Below, in pieces: positions 23,594-31,547 of a stretch of 32,374 bases of DNA. This DNA is from Rectinema subterraneum (GTDB lineage Bacteria > Spirochaetota > Spirochaetia > Treponematales > Rectinemataceae). Below the pieces are notes generated by a model that was not told the DNA's origin, ran no database searches, and saw only the letters and a list, made by a program, of their open reading frames with translations. The stretch is from NCBI GenBank assembly GCA_009768935.1, contig WESA01000034.1, positions 1 to 32,374 on the forward strand, written 5' to 3'. Position numbers and translations under genes: made by a program. The stretch's first letter is position 1; each line of letters begins with the position of its first letter.

Positions 23594-24472
23594 TCACTTC
23601 TCGGTTTCCGTCATGCCGGCGATGAACTGCTTCTGCATGATCACGACAACAAGAACAGGCGGCAGCATCGCAAGCAACGTCGTAGCCATGGCTATCTGCC
23701 ACTCGATCTGCACGTCAGCACCAGACATCATTCGGTTGATACCGATGAGCAGAGTATAGAACTCGGGCTTTGTCGTAATAAGGAGCGGCCACAAATATTG
23801 GTTCCATCCATAAATGAACTGAATGACGAACATGGCCGCGACAGGCGTACGGGTCATGGGAACCAGAATATGGCTGAAAAATTCCATTGGAGTGGCGCCA
23901 TCGATTTGCGACGCTTCGGCGATTTCGCGCGGTATCGACATGAAAAACTGCCGGAAAAGGAATACCGCCGTTGCGGACACAATCATCGGCAGGATAAGGC
24001 CGGCATATGTGTTGAGCATGCCCAGGTCTGATATAACCTTGTAGGTCGGCATGATACGCACTTCGACCGGCAGCATCAGCGTAATGAAGATAGTCCAGAA
24101 GCAGAAGTTGCGCAGCGGAAACTTGAAGTAGACGATCGCGAACGCCGCCATGAGCGAAACTACAATCTTGCCGATGGAAATGCCCAGCGCCATGATGAGC
24201 GAGTTTTTCATCATGGTGAGAACAGGCGTGCCCATGTTCTTTGTTCCTTCGAACAAGGCTTGCCGGTAATTCTCAATAAGATGCGGCCCAATATTGAGCG
24301 GCATAGGCGCGGCAAGTATTTCCGCGCTTGTGTGCGAGGAAGCCGAAAAGATAAAGTAGATGGGGAATACGATTATTGCGATGCCAATCCATAGCATGAT
24401 ATGCGGGAATGTCCTGCGGATGAGTTTTGCGCGATGAGCGGCTTTGTTGCTGTTGTGTGTCAGTTCTGCCAT
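23594..24472 (-). CDS. ugpE: Glycerol-3-phosphate ABC transporter permease UgpE
   Basis: This 292-residue inner-membrane protein has six helices of the MalG/UgpE type. The cytoplasmic EAA loop that contacts the ATPase is at 183-205 (EIAEASQIDGATPMEFF). The stretch MLPVEVRIMPTYKVISDLGML followed by TYAGLILPMIVSATAVFLFRQFF (about 133-177) is strikingly like E. coli UgpE and is the basis for the name. It follows ugpA by 18 bp, with a GGAGGAG ribosome-binding site. No ATPase gene is in the cluster, so it must use one encoded elsewhere. Confidence 0.88.
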   Translation of the reverse strand: MAELTHNSNKAAHRAKLIRRTFPHIMLWIGIAIIVFPIYFIFSASSHTSAEILAAPMPLNIGPHLIENYRQALFEGTKNMGTPVLTMMKNSLIMALGISIGKIVVSLMAAFAIVYFKFPLRNFCFWTIFITLMLPVEVRIMPTYKVISDLGMLNTYAGLILPMIVSATAVFLFRQFFMSIPREIAEASQIDGATPMEFFSHILVPMTRTPVAAMFVIQFIYGWNQYLWPLLITTKPEFYTLLIGINRMMSGADVQIEWQIAMATTLLAMLPPVLVVVIMQKQFIAGMTETEK

Positions 24473-24490
24473 TTTTTCTTCTCCTCCGCC

Positions 24491-25375
24491 TCAGTAGGTG
24501 ACTCGCCGCTCGATGAAGCGGAACTGGAACACCGTGAGCAAGATAACCATGATCATCAGGATGACAGACTGTGCTGCAGAACTGCCGAGATCCAGATTGA
24601 TGACACCATCACGCCAAACTTTGTAGACGAGAATTCCGGTCGATTTACCGGGCGCTCCCTGAGTAATTTGATGGATGATCGGGAATGTCTCGAAAAATCC
24701 ATACACAAGGTTCATAACAAGCAGATAGAAAGTTGTCGGCGAAAGCATCGGGAATATGATCTTCCAGAAGCGGGTGGAAGGACTCGCTCCATCGATCTCT
24801 GCTGCCTCGATGAGGGTCGCGGGTACGCTCTGCAGCCCGGCCAGGAAAAACACAAAGTTATATGCCAGCTGCTTCCATGTTGCAGCAAGCGTAAGTAATA
24901 AAAATGCCTGGTTAAAATTCAGAAGGTACTGCCAGTCAACATGGAATGTGTGTTTTAGCATATATGCGATGACGCCGACATTCGGGTTGAACATGAACAG
25001 CCAAATGGCGCCGGCGACAAGTGTTGACACTGCATACGGCCAGATCAGCATGGTTTTATAGAACGATGCGAACCGGATTTTCTTGTTCGCCTGTATGGCG
25101 AGGAAAAGCGAAATCGTCATGGCACCGACAGTGATGCAGACCGCAAACGCGGTAGATACAGTAAATGATTGCCAGTAATCAGGGTCGGCAAGAAGTCTCG
25201 AATAATTCTGAAAGCCGACGAAAATCATCCTGCCGCCGAATGGATCCTGTAGATAGAAGGATTGAAGGATGGCTTGTGCCGCAGGCCAGAAAAAGAAAAT
25301 GAACACAATGACCATCTGCGGCAGCACGAGAATGTAGGGCAAAATCGGCGCTTTGAACTCATATTGCTTGGACAT
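24491..25375 (-). CDS. ugpA: Glycerol-3-phosphate ABC transporter permease UgpA
   Basis: The 294-residue permease partners UgpE. It has six predicted helices and the EAA loop at about 190-211 (EAAEIDGASPSTRFWKIIFPML). The N-terminal LPYILVLPQMVIVFIFFFWPA and the loop KSTGILVYKVWRDGV near the C-terminus resemble UgpA. It is separated from ugpB by 174 bp that hold two hairpins and a candidate promoter, so ugpA-ugpE can be transcribed separately from the binding protein. Confidence 0.88.
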   Translation of the reverse strand: MSKQYEFKAPILPYILVLPQMVIVFIFFFWPAAQAILQSFYLQDPFGGRMIFVGFQNYSRLLADPDYWQSFTVSTAFAVCITVGAMTISLFLAIQANKKIRFASFYKTMLIWPYAVSTLVAGAIWLFMFNPNVGVIAYMLKHTFHVDWQYLLNFNQAFLLLTLAATWKQLAYNFVFFLAGLQSVPATLIEAAEIDGASPSTRFWKIIFPMLSPTTFYLLVMNLVYGFFETFPIIHQITQGAPGKSTGILVYKVWRDGVINLDLGSSAAQSVILMIMVILLTVFQFRFIERRVTY

Positions 25376-25409
25376 AGCGATTCCTGGTGTAAAGATTCTG
25401 TAACATGAT

Positions 25410-25438
25410 AGTATACGAACTGCTCAGATCAGGTGCAA
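25410..25438 (-). promoter_or_regulatory. Candidate internal promoter for ugpAE
   Basis: On the minus strand TTGCAC (25438-25433), a 17-bp spacer and TATACT (25415-25410) lie downstream of the terminator hairpin and 35 bp before the ugpA ATG. Confidence 0.45.
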
Positions 25439-25457
25439 TCCTCTGCATTGCCTTATC

Positions 25458-25484
25458 TGAAAAAGGCCGCCGGGTGGCGGCCTT
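25458..25484 (-). terminator. Intrinsic terminator after ugpB
   Basis: On the minus strand AAGGCCGCC and GGCGGCCTT form a perfect 9-bp stem with a 4-base loop, followed by TTTC, which makes five T residues counting the end of the stem. Its place between ugpB and ugpA suggests it lowers read-through into the permease genes. Confidence 0.7.
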
Positions 25485-25509
25485 CGAGATTCACCTTGAC
25501 CATTGCTAA

Positions 25510-25539
25510 CCCCCGGCGCTTTCTGAAAAACACCGGGGG
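25510..25539 (-). other. Stable hairpin just after the ugpB stop
   Basis: CCCCCGG (25510-25516) pairs perfectly with CCGGGGG (25533-25539). There is no U-run after it, so an mRNA-stabilising 3' structure for ugpB is more likely than termination. Confidence 0.5.
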
Positions 25540-25549
25540 AAGCTATTGT

Positions 25550-26851
25550 TTATTTATACAGCTTTTCGAATTCGCGCAAGGTCTTGTTGCCATCGCGAAC
25601 CATCTTGTCAAGGCCGTCCTTCACCGAGATCTTGCCGGCAAGAATGTCTTCCCACACCTGGTCTTCGATTTCGCGGATAATCTGGAAGTTGCCAAATCTG
25701 ATACCCATTGAGTTCGCGGTCGGTGCCTTGTTTAGAAGCTGCTTGATTGCGACTTCGAGGCCCGGGTTGGTTTTGTAGTACCCTTCCGATTTTGTCAGCT
25801 CATATGCGGCATTCGTGATGGGCAGATAACCGGTTTCCTTGTGCCAGAGCGATTGGATTTCAGGTTGAGAAATGAAGTTAAAGAACTCGGCAACGCCCTT
25901 GTATTCAGCCTGGGGTCTTCCGTTGAATACCCAGAGGGATGCGCCGCCGATAATTGAGTTCTGCGGAGCACCGGGGACATCGGGATAGTAAGGCAAGCGT
26001 GCCACACCAAATTCAAACTTGCAGTTCGCTTTCATGTTGCCATAGCCGCCGATCGATTCGAAGTGGAGTCCAACGCGGCCTGACGTAAAGAGCGGGTTTG
26101 CCTTGTTCTCGCGGCCGCCATAAATGAACACGCCAGTCTTGGAAAGATCGTACATGTTCTGGAAGTGGCGGACGTGGATCGGGCTATTGAATACAAGCTG
26201 GGTGTCGAGGCCATCAAAGCCGTTGCTGCGGGTGCCGAAGGGCAGATTGTGCCATGCGGAGAAGTTTTCGAGCTGGATCCAGCTGATCCAGTTGGTAGTG
26301 AATCCGCCTTCCATGCCGGACGCTTTCAGCTTCTTAGCTACCTCGAAGAATTCAGGCCATGTGACAGGCGGCTTCTCCGGATCGAGCCCGGCTTTGCGGA
26401 ATGCATCCTTGTTGTAGTACATGACCGCGGTCGAGCTGTTGAATGGCATGGACAGCATTCTGCCATCCGAAGTCGAATAGTAGGACTTGATGGTCGGAAT
26501 GTACATGTTCGGATCCCACTTCATGTTGTTTTCCGCCATGAGCTGGTAGACGGGTTTTATCGCATTCTTTGCGGCCATCATAGTGGCGGTGCCGACTTCA
26601 TAGACCTGGATTATGGCAGGCGGGTTGCCTGCACGGAATGCGGCAATGCCTGCATTCATGGTGTCGACATAGGAGCCTTTGTAGACAGGGACTACTTTGT
26701 AGTCTTTCTGACTCGCATTGAACTTATCAGCAATGACTTGCACCATTTCACCGTTATGACCGGTCATGGCATGCCAGAACTCGACGGTTGTCTGGGCATA
26801 TGCCCCGACAGCCATGAGGAGAACGGCCATCAAGAGAATGACTCGTTTCAT
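25550..26851 (-). CDS. ugpB: Glycerol-3-phosphate/glycerophosphodiester-binding protein UgpB
   Basis: This 433-residue extracellular solute-binding protein (family 1) begins with a signal peptide (1-20, ending GAYAQ). The mature start TTVEFWHAMTGHNGEMV and the block GNPPAIIQVYEVGTATMMAA are characteristic of UgpB. Further matches are MPFNSSTAVMYYNKDAF and HKETGYLPITNAAYE. GGAGG lies 8 bp before the ATG. It follows ugpQ by 113 bp on the same strand and is followed by a hairpin pair. It likely binds glycerol-3-phosphate or the glycerophosphodiesters that UgpQ splits. Confidence 0.9.
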   Translation of the reverse strand: MKRVILLMAVLLMAVGAYAQTTVEFWHAMTGHNGEMVQVIADKFNASQKDYKVVPVYKGSYVDTMNAGIAAFRAGNPPAIIQVYEVGTATMMAAKNAIKPVYQLMAENNMKWDPNMYIPTIKSYYSTSDGRMLSMPFNSSTAVMYYNKDAFRKAGLDPEKPPVTWPEFFEVAKKLKASGMEGGFTTNWISWIQLENFSAWHNLPFGTRSNGFDGLDTQLVFNSPIHVRHFQNMYDLSKTGVFIYGGRENKANPLFTSGRVGLHFESIGGYGNMKANCKFEFGVARLPYYPDVPGAPQNSIIGGASLWVFNGRPQAEYKGVAEFFNFISQPEIQSLWHKETGYLPITNAAYELTKSEGYYKTNPGLEVAIKQLLNKAPTANSMGIRFGNFQIIREIEDQVWEDILAGKISVKDGLDKMVRDGNKTLREFEKLYK

Positions 26852-26914
26852 TACTTTGCCTCCAGGATTCTGTATGATTTGCCGGATGAACTCCCGGCAT
26901 ATATTACATGAGAT

Positions 26915-26943
26915 AGTTTACAGCCGCTTTGCTAAGCGCGCAA
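26915..26943 (-). promoter_or_regulatory. Candidate ugpB promoter with leader hairpin
   Basis: On the minus strand TTGCGC (26943-26938), 17 bp, then TAAACT (26920-26915). The leader it gives holds a perfect TGCCGG/CCGGCA hairpin (26880-26899) upstream of the ribosome-binding site. Confidence 0.4.
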
Positions 26944-26964
26944 TAGAAAGCTGCGAAAAATTTA

Positions 26965-27900
26965 TTAAAGGTGGCCAGCAACTTGCTTCAGCCCTTCGTC
27001 CGGGAAATCCGTGATAATCCCTGTCACGCCCCATTGGATGAGCCGCTTCATATCTGCGGGGTCGTTTACTGTCCATGGCAGAACGCCAAAGCCAGCTGCA
27101 CGCACGGTCCTCACCGTCGCTTCATCGAGGTACTTGGCATTGGGATTGAGCGCTACCGCTCCGATCTCTTTGAGCACGGAGACAGGATCTTCAATTGGCT
27201 TGTCAATGAGGGCAGCAACAGCGATCTCAGGAGCCGTTTTTTTCATTCGACGCAGATATTCATGGTTGAATGAAGAAACAAGCACCGAAGGAACCATATC
27301 GAGCTCTCTGATAAGAGCCGCAGTTTTCTCTACAATCCATGCGTCACACGCAAAGCCGGTGGCGTCTTTTATTTCGATATTTACGCGCCAGCCAAGGCGC
27401 TTAGTGAGCTCGAGCGCTTCACGGAGCGTGGGAATCTGCAAGCCGGCAAATGCCTGGAGCTCTTTGGCAGCGACTCTGCCCGATTTAATTTGCTTGAACG
27501 GATCGGTCAACGCATACCATGAACCCGCATCGAGCGACTTCAGCTCCGCAAGAGAAAAATCGTATACGGTCCAGGGCGACCGCTTCGGAAAGATCGATGC
27601 TGCATTTGTGGTTCGAACAAGCGTGTTGTCGTGAATGACGACAAGTTCTCCCTCGCTCGAGGCAGCGACATCGAGCTCCCACATATCAGCCCCGGCATCG
27701 AAGCCTTTCTGGGCTGAAACAAGCGTATTTTCCGGGGCTATCCCGCGGAATCCGCGATGAGCGATCACAAGAGGTCGAGATGTCTGCATGATGATCTTCT
27801 CCATGGAAAGATTTGCTTGCATCGGCCGGTCAGGTTGCGCAAACGAAACGCTTGCGAACGAGAGCAGAAAAGCCAGAATACAGGCGATGCAATGCTTCAT
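26965..27900 (-). CDS. ugpQ: Exported glycerophosphodiester phosphodiesterase (GlpQ/UgpQ family)
   Basis: I choose the ATG at 27900 (311 residues) because it begins a signal peptide (about 1-22, ending SFAQ); the frame upstream to 28071 overlaps the Nudix gene start and codes for no recognisable sequence. The GDPD TIM-barrel motifs are H48-R49-G50 with APENT, E75-x-D77 and H90-D91. Later blocks are NIEIKD (metal-binding Glu), VSSFNHEYLRRM and GVLPWTVNDPADMKRL. The enzyme cuts glycerophosphodiesters to glycerol-3-phosphate plus an alcohol. The signal peptide means it acts outside the cytoplasm, unlike E. coli UgpQ, and would feed UgpBAE. No strong Shine-Dalgarno is visible before the ATG. Confidence 0.88.
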   Translation of the reverse strand: MKHCIACILAFLLSFASVSFAQPDRPMQANLSMEKIIMQTSRPLVIAHRGFRGIAPENTLVSAQKGFDAGADMWELDVAASSEGELVVIHDNTLVRTTNAASIFPKRSPWTVYDFSLAELKSLDAGSWYALTDPFKQIKSGRVAAKELQAFAGLQIPTLREALELTKRLGWRVNIEIKDATGFACDAWIVEKTAALIRELDMVPSVLVSSFNHEYLRRMKKTAPEIAVAALIDKPIEDPVSVLKEIGAVALNPNAKYLDEATVRTVRAAGFGVLPWTVNDPADMKRLIQWGVTGIITDFPDEGLKQVAGHL

Positions 27901-27921
27901 GAGCTTGATTGTAGAGCTTCT

Positions 27922-27968
27922 GGCTTTTTCGGGCAAGCCGAGGTACGTCAGGCTTGTATAGCAAAGCC
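27922..27968. promoter_or_regulatory. Two tandem inverted repeats in the ugpQ/Nudix divergent region
   Basis: GGCTT-N8-AAGCC occurs twice, at 27922-27939 and 27951-27968, with identical arms, identical loop length and unrelated loops. Starts are 29 bp apart. They could be operator sites shared by the divergent genes or mRNA hairpins. No known regulator consensus is recognised. Confidence 0.4.
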
Positions 27969-28000
27969 ATTGAATATTAGGATGCTGAACGGAGAATGAA

Positions 28001-28603
28001 ATGATAGCAGGCGATGGCAATGGAGCGCGCAAGTGGGCAATGCTCTCTTCTCGAAAAGTGTATGAATGCAATGTCTTCAGCGTTTTTGAAAGAGAAAGCC
28101 GCGGGCCGGATGGTCGCGTTGGCCGTTTTGCGGTGATGGAGGCGAAGGACTGGGCTGTGGTTGTTCCCTATGTGCGCACCGAGAATGGCACGTCTTTTTT
28201 GATGGTGCGGCAGTATCGGCATGGCGCGGATGAGGTGAGCCTTGAGTTCCCGGGCGGTGTCGTGGAGCCTGGAGAAGAACCGGCACATGCAGCAGCCCGC
28301 GAGCTTGCGGAAGAAACAGGCTGGGTTTCTGCACGAATTTTGCATGCGGGAACGGTGTTTCCCAATCCAGCGATTCAGGATAATCACTTTCATGTTTTTG
28401 TCGCTCTTGATCCGGAGCCGAAAGTGACACGAAATCTGGATTCAAACGAAATCATCGATGCGCATCTCATGCCTGCGGATGAAATACGGCAGAAAATGGG
28501 AACGGGCGAGCTGCGGCATGCTTTGATGGTGACTGCGCTGTTCCTTGCTGATAAATGCGTTGCAGCGCTCGACGAAAAGCCTGCACGGCAAGCCGAGAGC
28601 TGA
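28001..28603 (+). CDS. Nudix hydrolase, ADP-ribose pyrophosphatase-like
   Basis: The 200-residue cytoplasmic enzyme hydrolyses a nucleoside diphosphate linked to another group. The complete Nudix box G-x5-E-x7-RE-x2-EE-x-G is at residues 86-107 (G86, E92, R100, E101, E104, E105, G107), so metal binding should be intact. The flanking FLMVRQYRHGADEVSLEFPGG is typical of the ADP-sugar pyrophosphatase subgroup, and the N-terminal domain swap segment is present. GGAG lies 6 bp before the ATG at 28001; an ATG at 27996 leads at once to a stop. It converges with fumarase, with only 8 bp between stop codons. Confidence 0.9.
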   Translation: MIAGDGNGARKWAMLSSRKVYECNVFSVFERESRGPDGRVGRFAVMEAKDWAVVVPYVRTENGTSFLMVRQYRHGADEVSLEFPGGVVEPGEEPAHAAARELAEETGWVSARILHAGTVFPNPAIQDNHFHVFVALDPEPKVTRNLDSNEIIDAHLMPADEIRQKMGTGELRHALMVTALFLADKCVAALDEKPARQAES

Positions 28604-28611
28604 AAGCCTGA

Positions 28612-30234
28612 TTATTCTTTGCTGTATATATCATTTCCTCGCGCGTCGATGGCTATGATCACCGGCAATGTTTCCAAAGTCGCGGCGCGTACCGCTTCCA
28701 TTCCCAAATCTTCGAACTGAATAATGCTGAGCGATCGAATATGGTGCGCAGCGTTGAGCGCGGCAGCACCACCTATAGCTGCGCAGTACACGCCCTGGTG
28801 CGCTATGATTGCCTTTTTTGCTTCTGCGCCGCGGCTTCCTTTTGCGATGGTCACCACGGAGCCGCCCGCGTTCATGAATGGTTCAAGATAACTGTCCATT
28901 CTCGATGCAGTAGTGGGCCCGAATGCTCCTGTTGCATGCCCCGGCTTGGCCTCAGTCGGTCCAGCATAAAAAACAGGCAAGCCCAGAAACCAGTCAGGCA
29001 AATGCTTTTCTTTCTCCAGAATTTTGAGGAGCCTGGCATGAGCGGCATCGCGCGCGACGATTACCGGCCCGGACAAAGTTACAATAGTACCAGCATCGAA
29101 GGACCGAAGCTGAGCAAGCCAGTCCTGGCTGCTTTTTGATAGTTCGATATGCGGCGCTGCATCGAAGACATCCTTTCTTAGTGTTTCGAAGCTTGGGTAC
29201 GAGTCTTTTGCATAATGAGCCAGTTTCTGTATAGCCCATCCTTTGGGGCCTGCGATGACAGCTATATGCCGGTTCGCGGCACAGGAGACTGCCACAGCGA
29301 GCGGCAGATTGGCTGCGTGGCGTGAAAGCCTGATTGCTCGAGTCGCAGCAGCGAGATGAACACCGCCCCACTGTGCTCCTATACCGCTTTCCTTCGCAAT
29401 CTCGAGCATTTTTTCTTCCCAGAATCTGTCCCTCAGCGGCGTGCCATCGTCGCCAGCCGACTGTGGCAGGTTGTCGAGCAATCCGAGCGCGGCGAGCTCA
29501 GCAGCATACAGAGTCTCGCTTGGGCTTGTTCCTCCGAGGACCATCGCAATGGTGTATGGTGGGCATCCCGAAGGGCCAAGCGATTGAATTCGCTTGCGCA
29601 GCGTTTCCTCAAGCCGGTCCTGCCTCAATATCGCAGGGCTTTCCATAGTGAGCGATGTGCGCGAGGTCGATCCGCCCCCTTTTGCGACGAATACAAGCGC
29701 GAGCGAATCACCGCGGACAGAGCGTATCTGAATGCCAGCCGGCAAATTATCCCTTGTGTTGCGCTCCTCGATCATCGATATCGGCCCCAACTGCGAATTA
29801 CGAAGGCTTTCCTGGGCATATGCTTCAGCAGTGCCCCCGGCGAGCAAATCTTCGATCTCTTCATTATGTACAATATCGACCTGGTCGCCTCGCCAGCCAT
29901 ACACAAGAGCTGTGCCTGTATCCTGACAAATCGGATACGTACCTTTTGCAGCGATACGCGCATTTTCCAGACGGCTTTCTGCGACAAATTTTTCATTCAC
30001 AGAAGATTCAGGGCTCTCCAAAACAGCAGAGAAAGCCGCCAGCTGGGACCTGGGCATCTTATAGTCGATGCGCGAAAATGCAAGCTTTGCACATTCACGG
30101 ATGGATTCAGGCTCTAGAATGATGCGGCCATTCGCCTGCAGAGGCCGAGGCAAGGCCAGAGGCTCGAACTCGCTTTCTGGACCGAACGAAATAAATTGCT
30201 CTATGGAAACATGCGGCATGGCTTTTGGCTCCAT
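28612..30234 (-). CDS. Fumarate hydratase, class I (iron-sulfur, fused alpha-beta)
   Basis: The 540-residue enzyme interconverts fumarate and malate with an oxygen-sensitive 4Fe-4S cluster. The three likely cluster cysteines are C103 (CQDTGT), C224 (GCPPYT) and C318 (SCAANRH). The N-terminal alpha part and C-terminal beta part (from about residue 365, with the swivelling GPVIVARDAAHARLL and GPTTASRMDSYLEPF) are fused in one chain as in FumA/FumB. The size fits that class. The ATG abuts the stop of the DUF362 gene (TAA then ATG), so the two are coupled. Class I enzymes can also accept related hydroxy acids such as tartrate or mesaconate, so fumarate is the likely but not proven substrate. Confidence 0.92.
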   Translation of the reverse strand: MEPKAMPHVSIEQFISFGPESEFEPLALPRPLQANGRIILEPESIRECAKLAFSRIDYKMPRSQLAAFSAVLESPESSVNEKFVAESRLENARIAAKGTYPICQDTGTALVYGWRGDQVDIVHNEEIEDLLAGGTAEAYAQESLRNSQLGPISMIEERNTRDNLPAGIQIRSVRGDSLALVFVAKGGGSTSRTSLTMESPAILRQDRLEETLRKRIQSLGPSGCPPYTIAMVLGGTSPSETLYAAELAALGLLDNLPQSAGDDGTPLRDRFWEEKMLEIAKESGIGAQWGGVHLAAATRAIRLSRHAANLPLAVAVSCAANRHIAVIAGPKGWAIQKLAHYAKDSYPSFETLRKDVFDAAPHIELSKSSQDWLAQLRSFDAGTIVTLSGPVIVARDAAHARLLKILEKEKHLPDWFLGLPVFYAGPTEAKPGHATGAFGPTTASRMDSYLEPFMNAGGSVVTIAKGSRGAEAKKAIIAHQGVYCAAIGGAAALNAAHHIRSLSIIQFEDLGMEAVRAATLETLPVIIAIDARGNDIYSKE

Positions 30235-31398
30235 TTATGAGCGTTTGGCTCTATGCCAGAGGCGCATTGGCACTCTGCCAATCGAAATAGCCTTGGCAGG
30301 GCACACTTCATGGCAGCAAAAGCAGGTAATGCAGAGTTTGTCGTCGATTCGCACGATATGGGTTTTGTTTTTCGAATCGAGGGCGAGCGCGTTTGCAGGG
30401 CATATCTGCACACAGGCTCCACAACCAATGCATTTGTCTGTATGAAAAACAGGGCGGAGGCGGATGAGAGAGCCGGCGAAGGCGCGCATCGCATTCGGAA
30501 TTGCGCCTAGTTTTCGACCGAGCTCGCTGTGATACGGCAAAAGCTCGAAACCCTCGTGCGATACGTCCTGCACCGAGAGCGGCGATATGGCAGGCTCAAT
30601 TATCGCTTCGCTCTGGAGTGTTCTCCGCAATCCATCGGCGAGGTAAGGAATGAGCGCCGGGTCATATCCGACGCAGCGCGCCGCGATCCAGTCGAGTTTT
30701 GCAATGCTCTGCGATGCCAGTACAATTCCGAGGGAATACGGCGTGCCTGAACCCGGCCCTTCACCCTGCATCGCTACAATGCCATCCATGAACGTGAAAC
30801 ATCGCGGAATCGAGAGGGCGAGATCTACGAGCATTTCGCCAAATTCCATTACTCCGGGATATTGCATGTGCATTGCGCTTTTTGCAGTGCCGGGGATGAG
30901 GCCGAAAAGGTTTTTCATCGCGCCGGTGTAGGTCATGAGCCTGTGGTTCTTCAGTTTTGGTAAGTTGATGACAATATCGACATGCTCGAGCCATGTGGTC
31001 AGCGGTATGTTGCGCAGCCTTTTGCCATGATTGACTGCATGAGGAGACGCTTCGCGAAAATCGACCCATTTGCCGCCATTTTGCTTCACAGCGTCATAAA
31101 TACCGGATGTTTTCGCCGCAAGCGCGCCAGGTTGCCAGCCGGGGGAATCTCCCACGAGCACTTCCTTTGCTCCCTGCGACAGAGCGAAACGAATGACGGC
31201 ACCGACAAATTCAGGGTGTGTGGTTACTGCTTTTGCTGCAGGCGAGGCATTCAAGACATTCGGCTTTACAAGAATCGTTGCTCCGCGTACATCAGGGAAA
31301 CCGGCAATCTCAGCGGCTTGCGCAATTATCGCGTCCAGTTTTGTTCTGTCATAGTCCTCACAGCGAAGCAGGGCTACATCAGCATGCGTTGCATCCAT
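30235..31398 (-). CDS. DUF362 protein with C-terminal 2x[4Fe-4S] ferredoxin domain
   Basis: The 387-residue protein has a DUF362 domain (about 5-300; landmarks ILVKPNVLN 42-50, GDSPGW 83-88, NLPKLKNHRLMTYTGAMKNLFG 145-166). A bacterial ferredoxin domain follows, with two full CxxCxxCxxxCP motifs at C323, C326, C329, C333 and C356, C359, C362, C366. The biochemical role of DUF362 proteins is unknown. The intact cluster motifs point to electron transfer. It is the first gene of a two-gene operon with fumarase and has its own promoter upstream. A link to maintaining or reducing the oxygen-sensitive fumarase is a guess from adjacency only. Confidence 0.9.
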   Translation of the reverse strand: MDATHADVALLRCEDYDRTKLDAIIAQAAEIAGFPDVRGATILVKPNVLNASPAAKAVTTHPEFVGAVIRFALSQGAKEVLVGDSPGWQPGALAAKTSGIYDAVKQNGGKWVDFREASPHAVNHGKRLRNIPLTTWLEHVDIVINLPKLKNHRLMTYTGAMKNLFGLIPGTAKSAMHMQYPGVMEFGEMLVDLALSIPRCFTFMDGIVAMQGEGPGSGTPYSLGIVLASQSIAKLDWIAARCVGYDPALIPYLADGLRRTLQSEAIIEPAISPLSVQDVSHEGFELLPYHSELGRKLGAIPNAMRAFAGSLIRLRPVFHTDKCIGCGACVQICPANALALDSKNKTHIVRIDDKLCITCFCCHEVCPAKAISIGRVPMRLWHRAKRS

Positions 31399-31431
31399 CA
31401 GGTATTTTCCTTAATTCCGTTTATTTAGCCC

Positions 31432-31460
31432 AGTATATGAGATACGCGCAAGGTCATCAA
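31432..31460 (-). promoter_or_regulatory. Promoter of the DUF362-fumarase operon
   Basis: On the minus strand TTGATG (31460-31455), a 17-bp spacer and TATACT (31437-31432), ending 34 bp before the ATG at 31398. AAGGA in between serves as ribosome-binding site. Confidence 0.6.
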
Positions 31461-31483
31461 GGCGACGCAGGAAAAAGTAATGC

Positions 31484-31513
31484 TTGCAAAGTTGCAGCAA
31501 ATGCTCATATAAT
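31484..31513 (+). promoter_or_regulatory. Promoter of the LysM-M23 gene
   Basis: TTGCAA (31484-31489), an 18-bp spacer and a perfect TATAAT (31508-31513). It diverges from the DUF362 promoter within 150 bp. Because the in-frame ATG at 31512 lies inside the -10 box, the real start must be further down, at 31548. Confidence 0.6.
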
Positions 31514-31547
31514 GCGATATATTCTTGTGGAGAGGGTACCGCGCAGA

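Noticed and set aside
27901..28071. N-terminal extension of ugpQ to 28071.
   Set aside because: It would bury the signal peptide and overlap the Nudix start and its ribosome-binding site.
31512..31547. Upstream in-frame ATG for the LysM-M23 gene.
   Set aside because: It lies within the perfect TATAAT of the likely promoter and has no ribosome-binding site.
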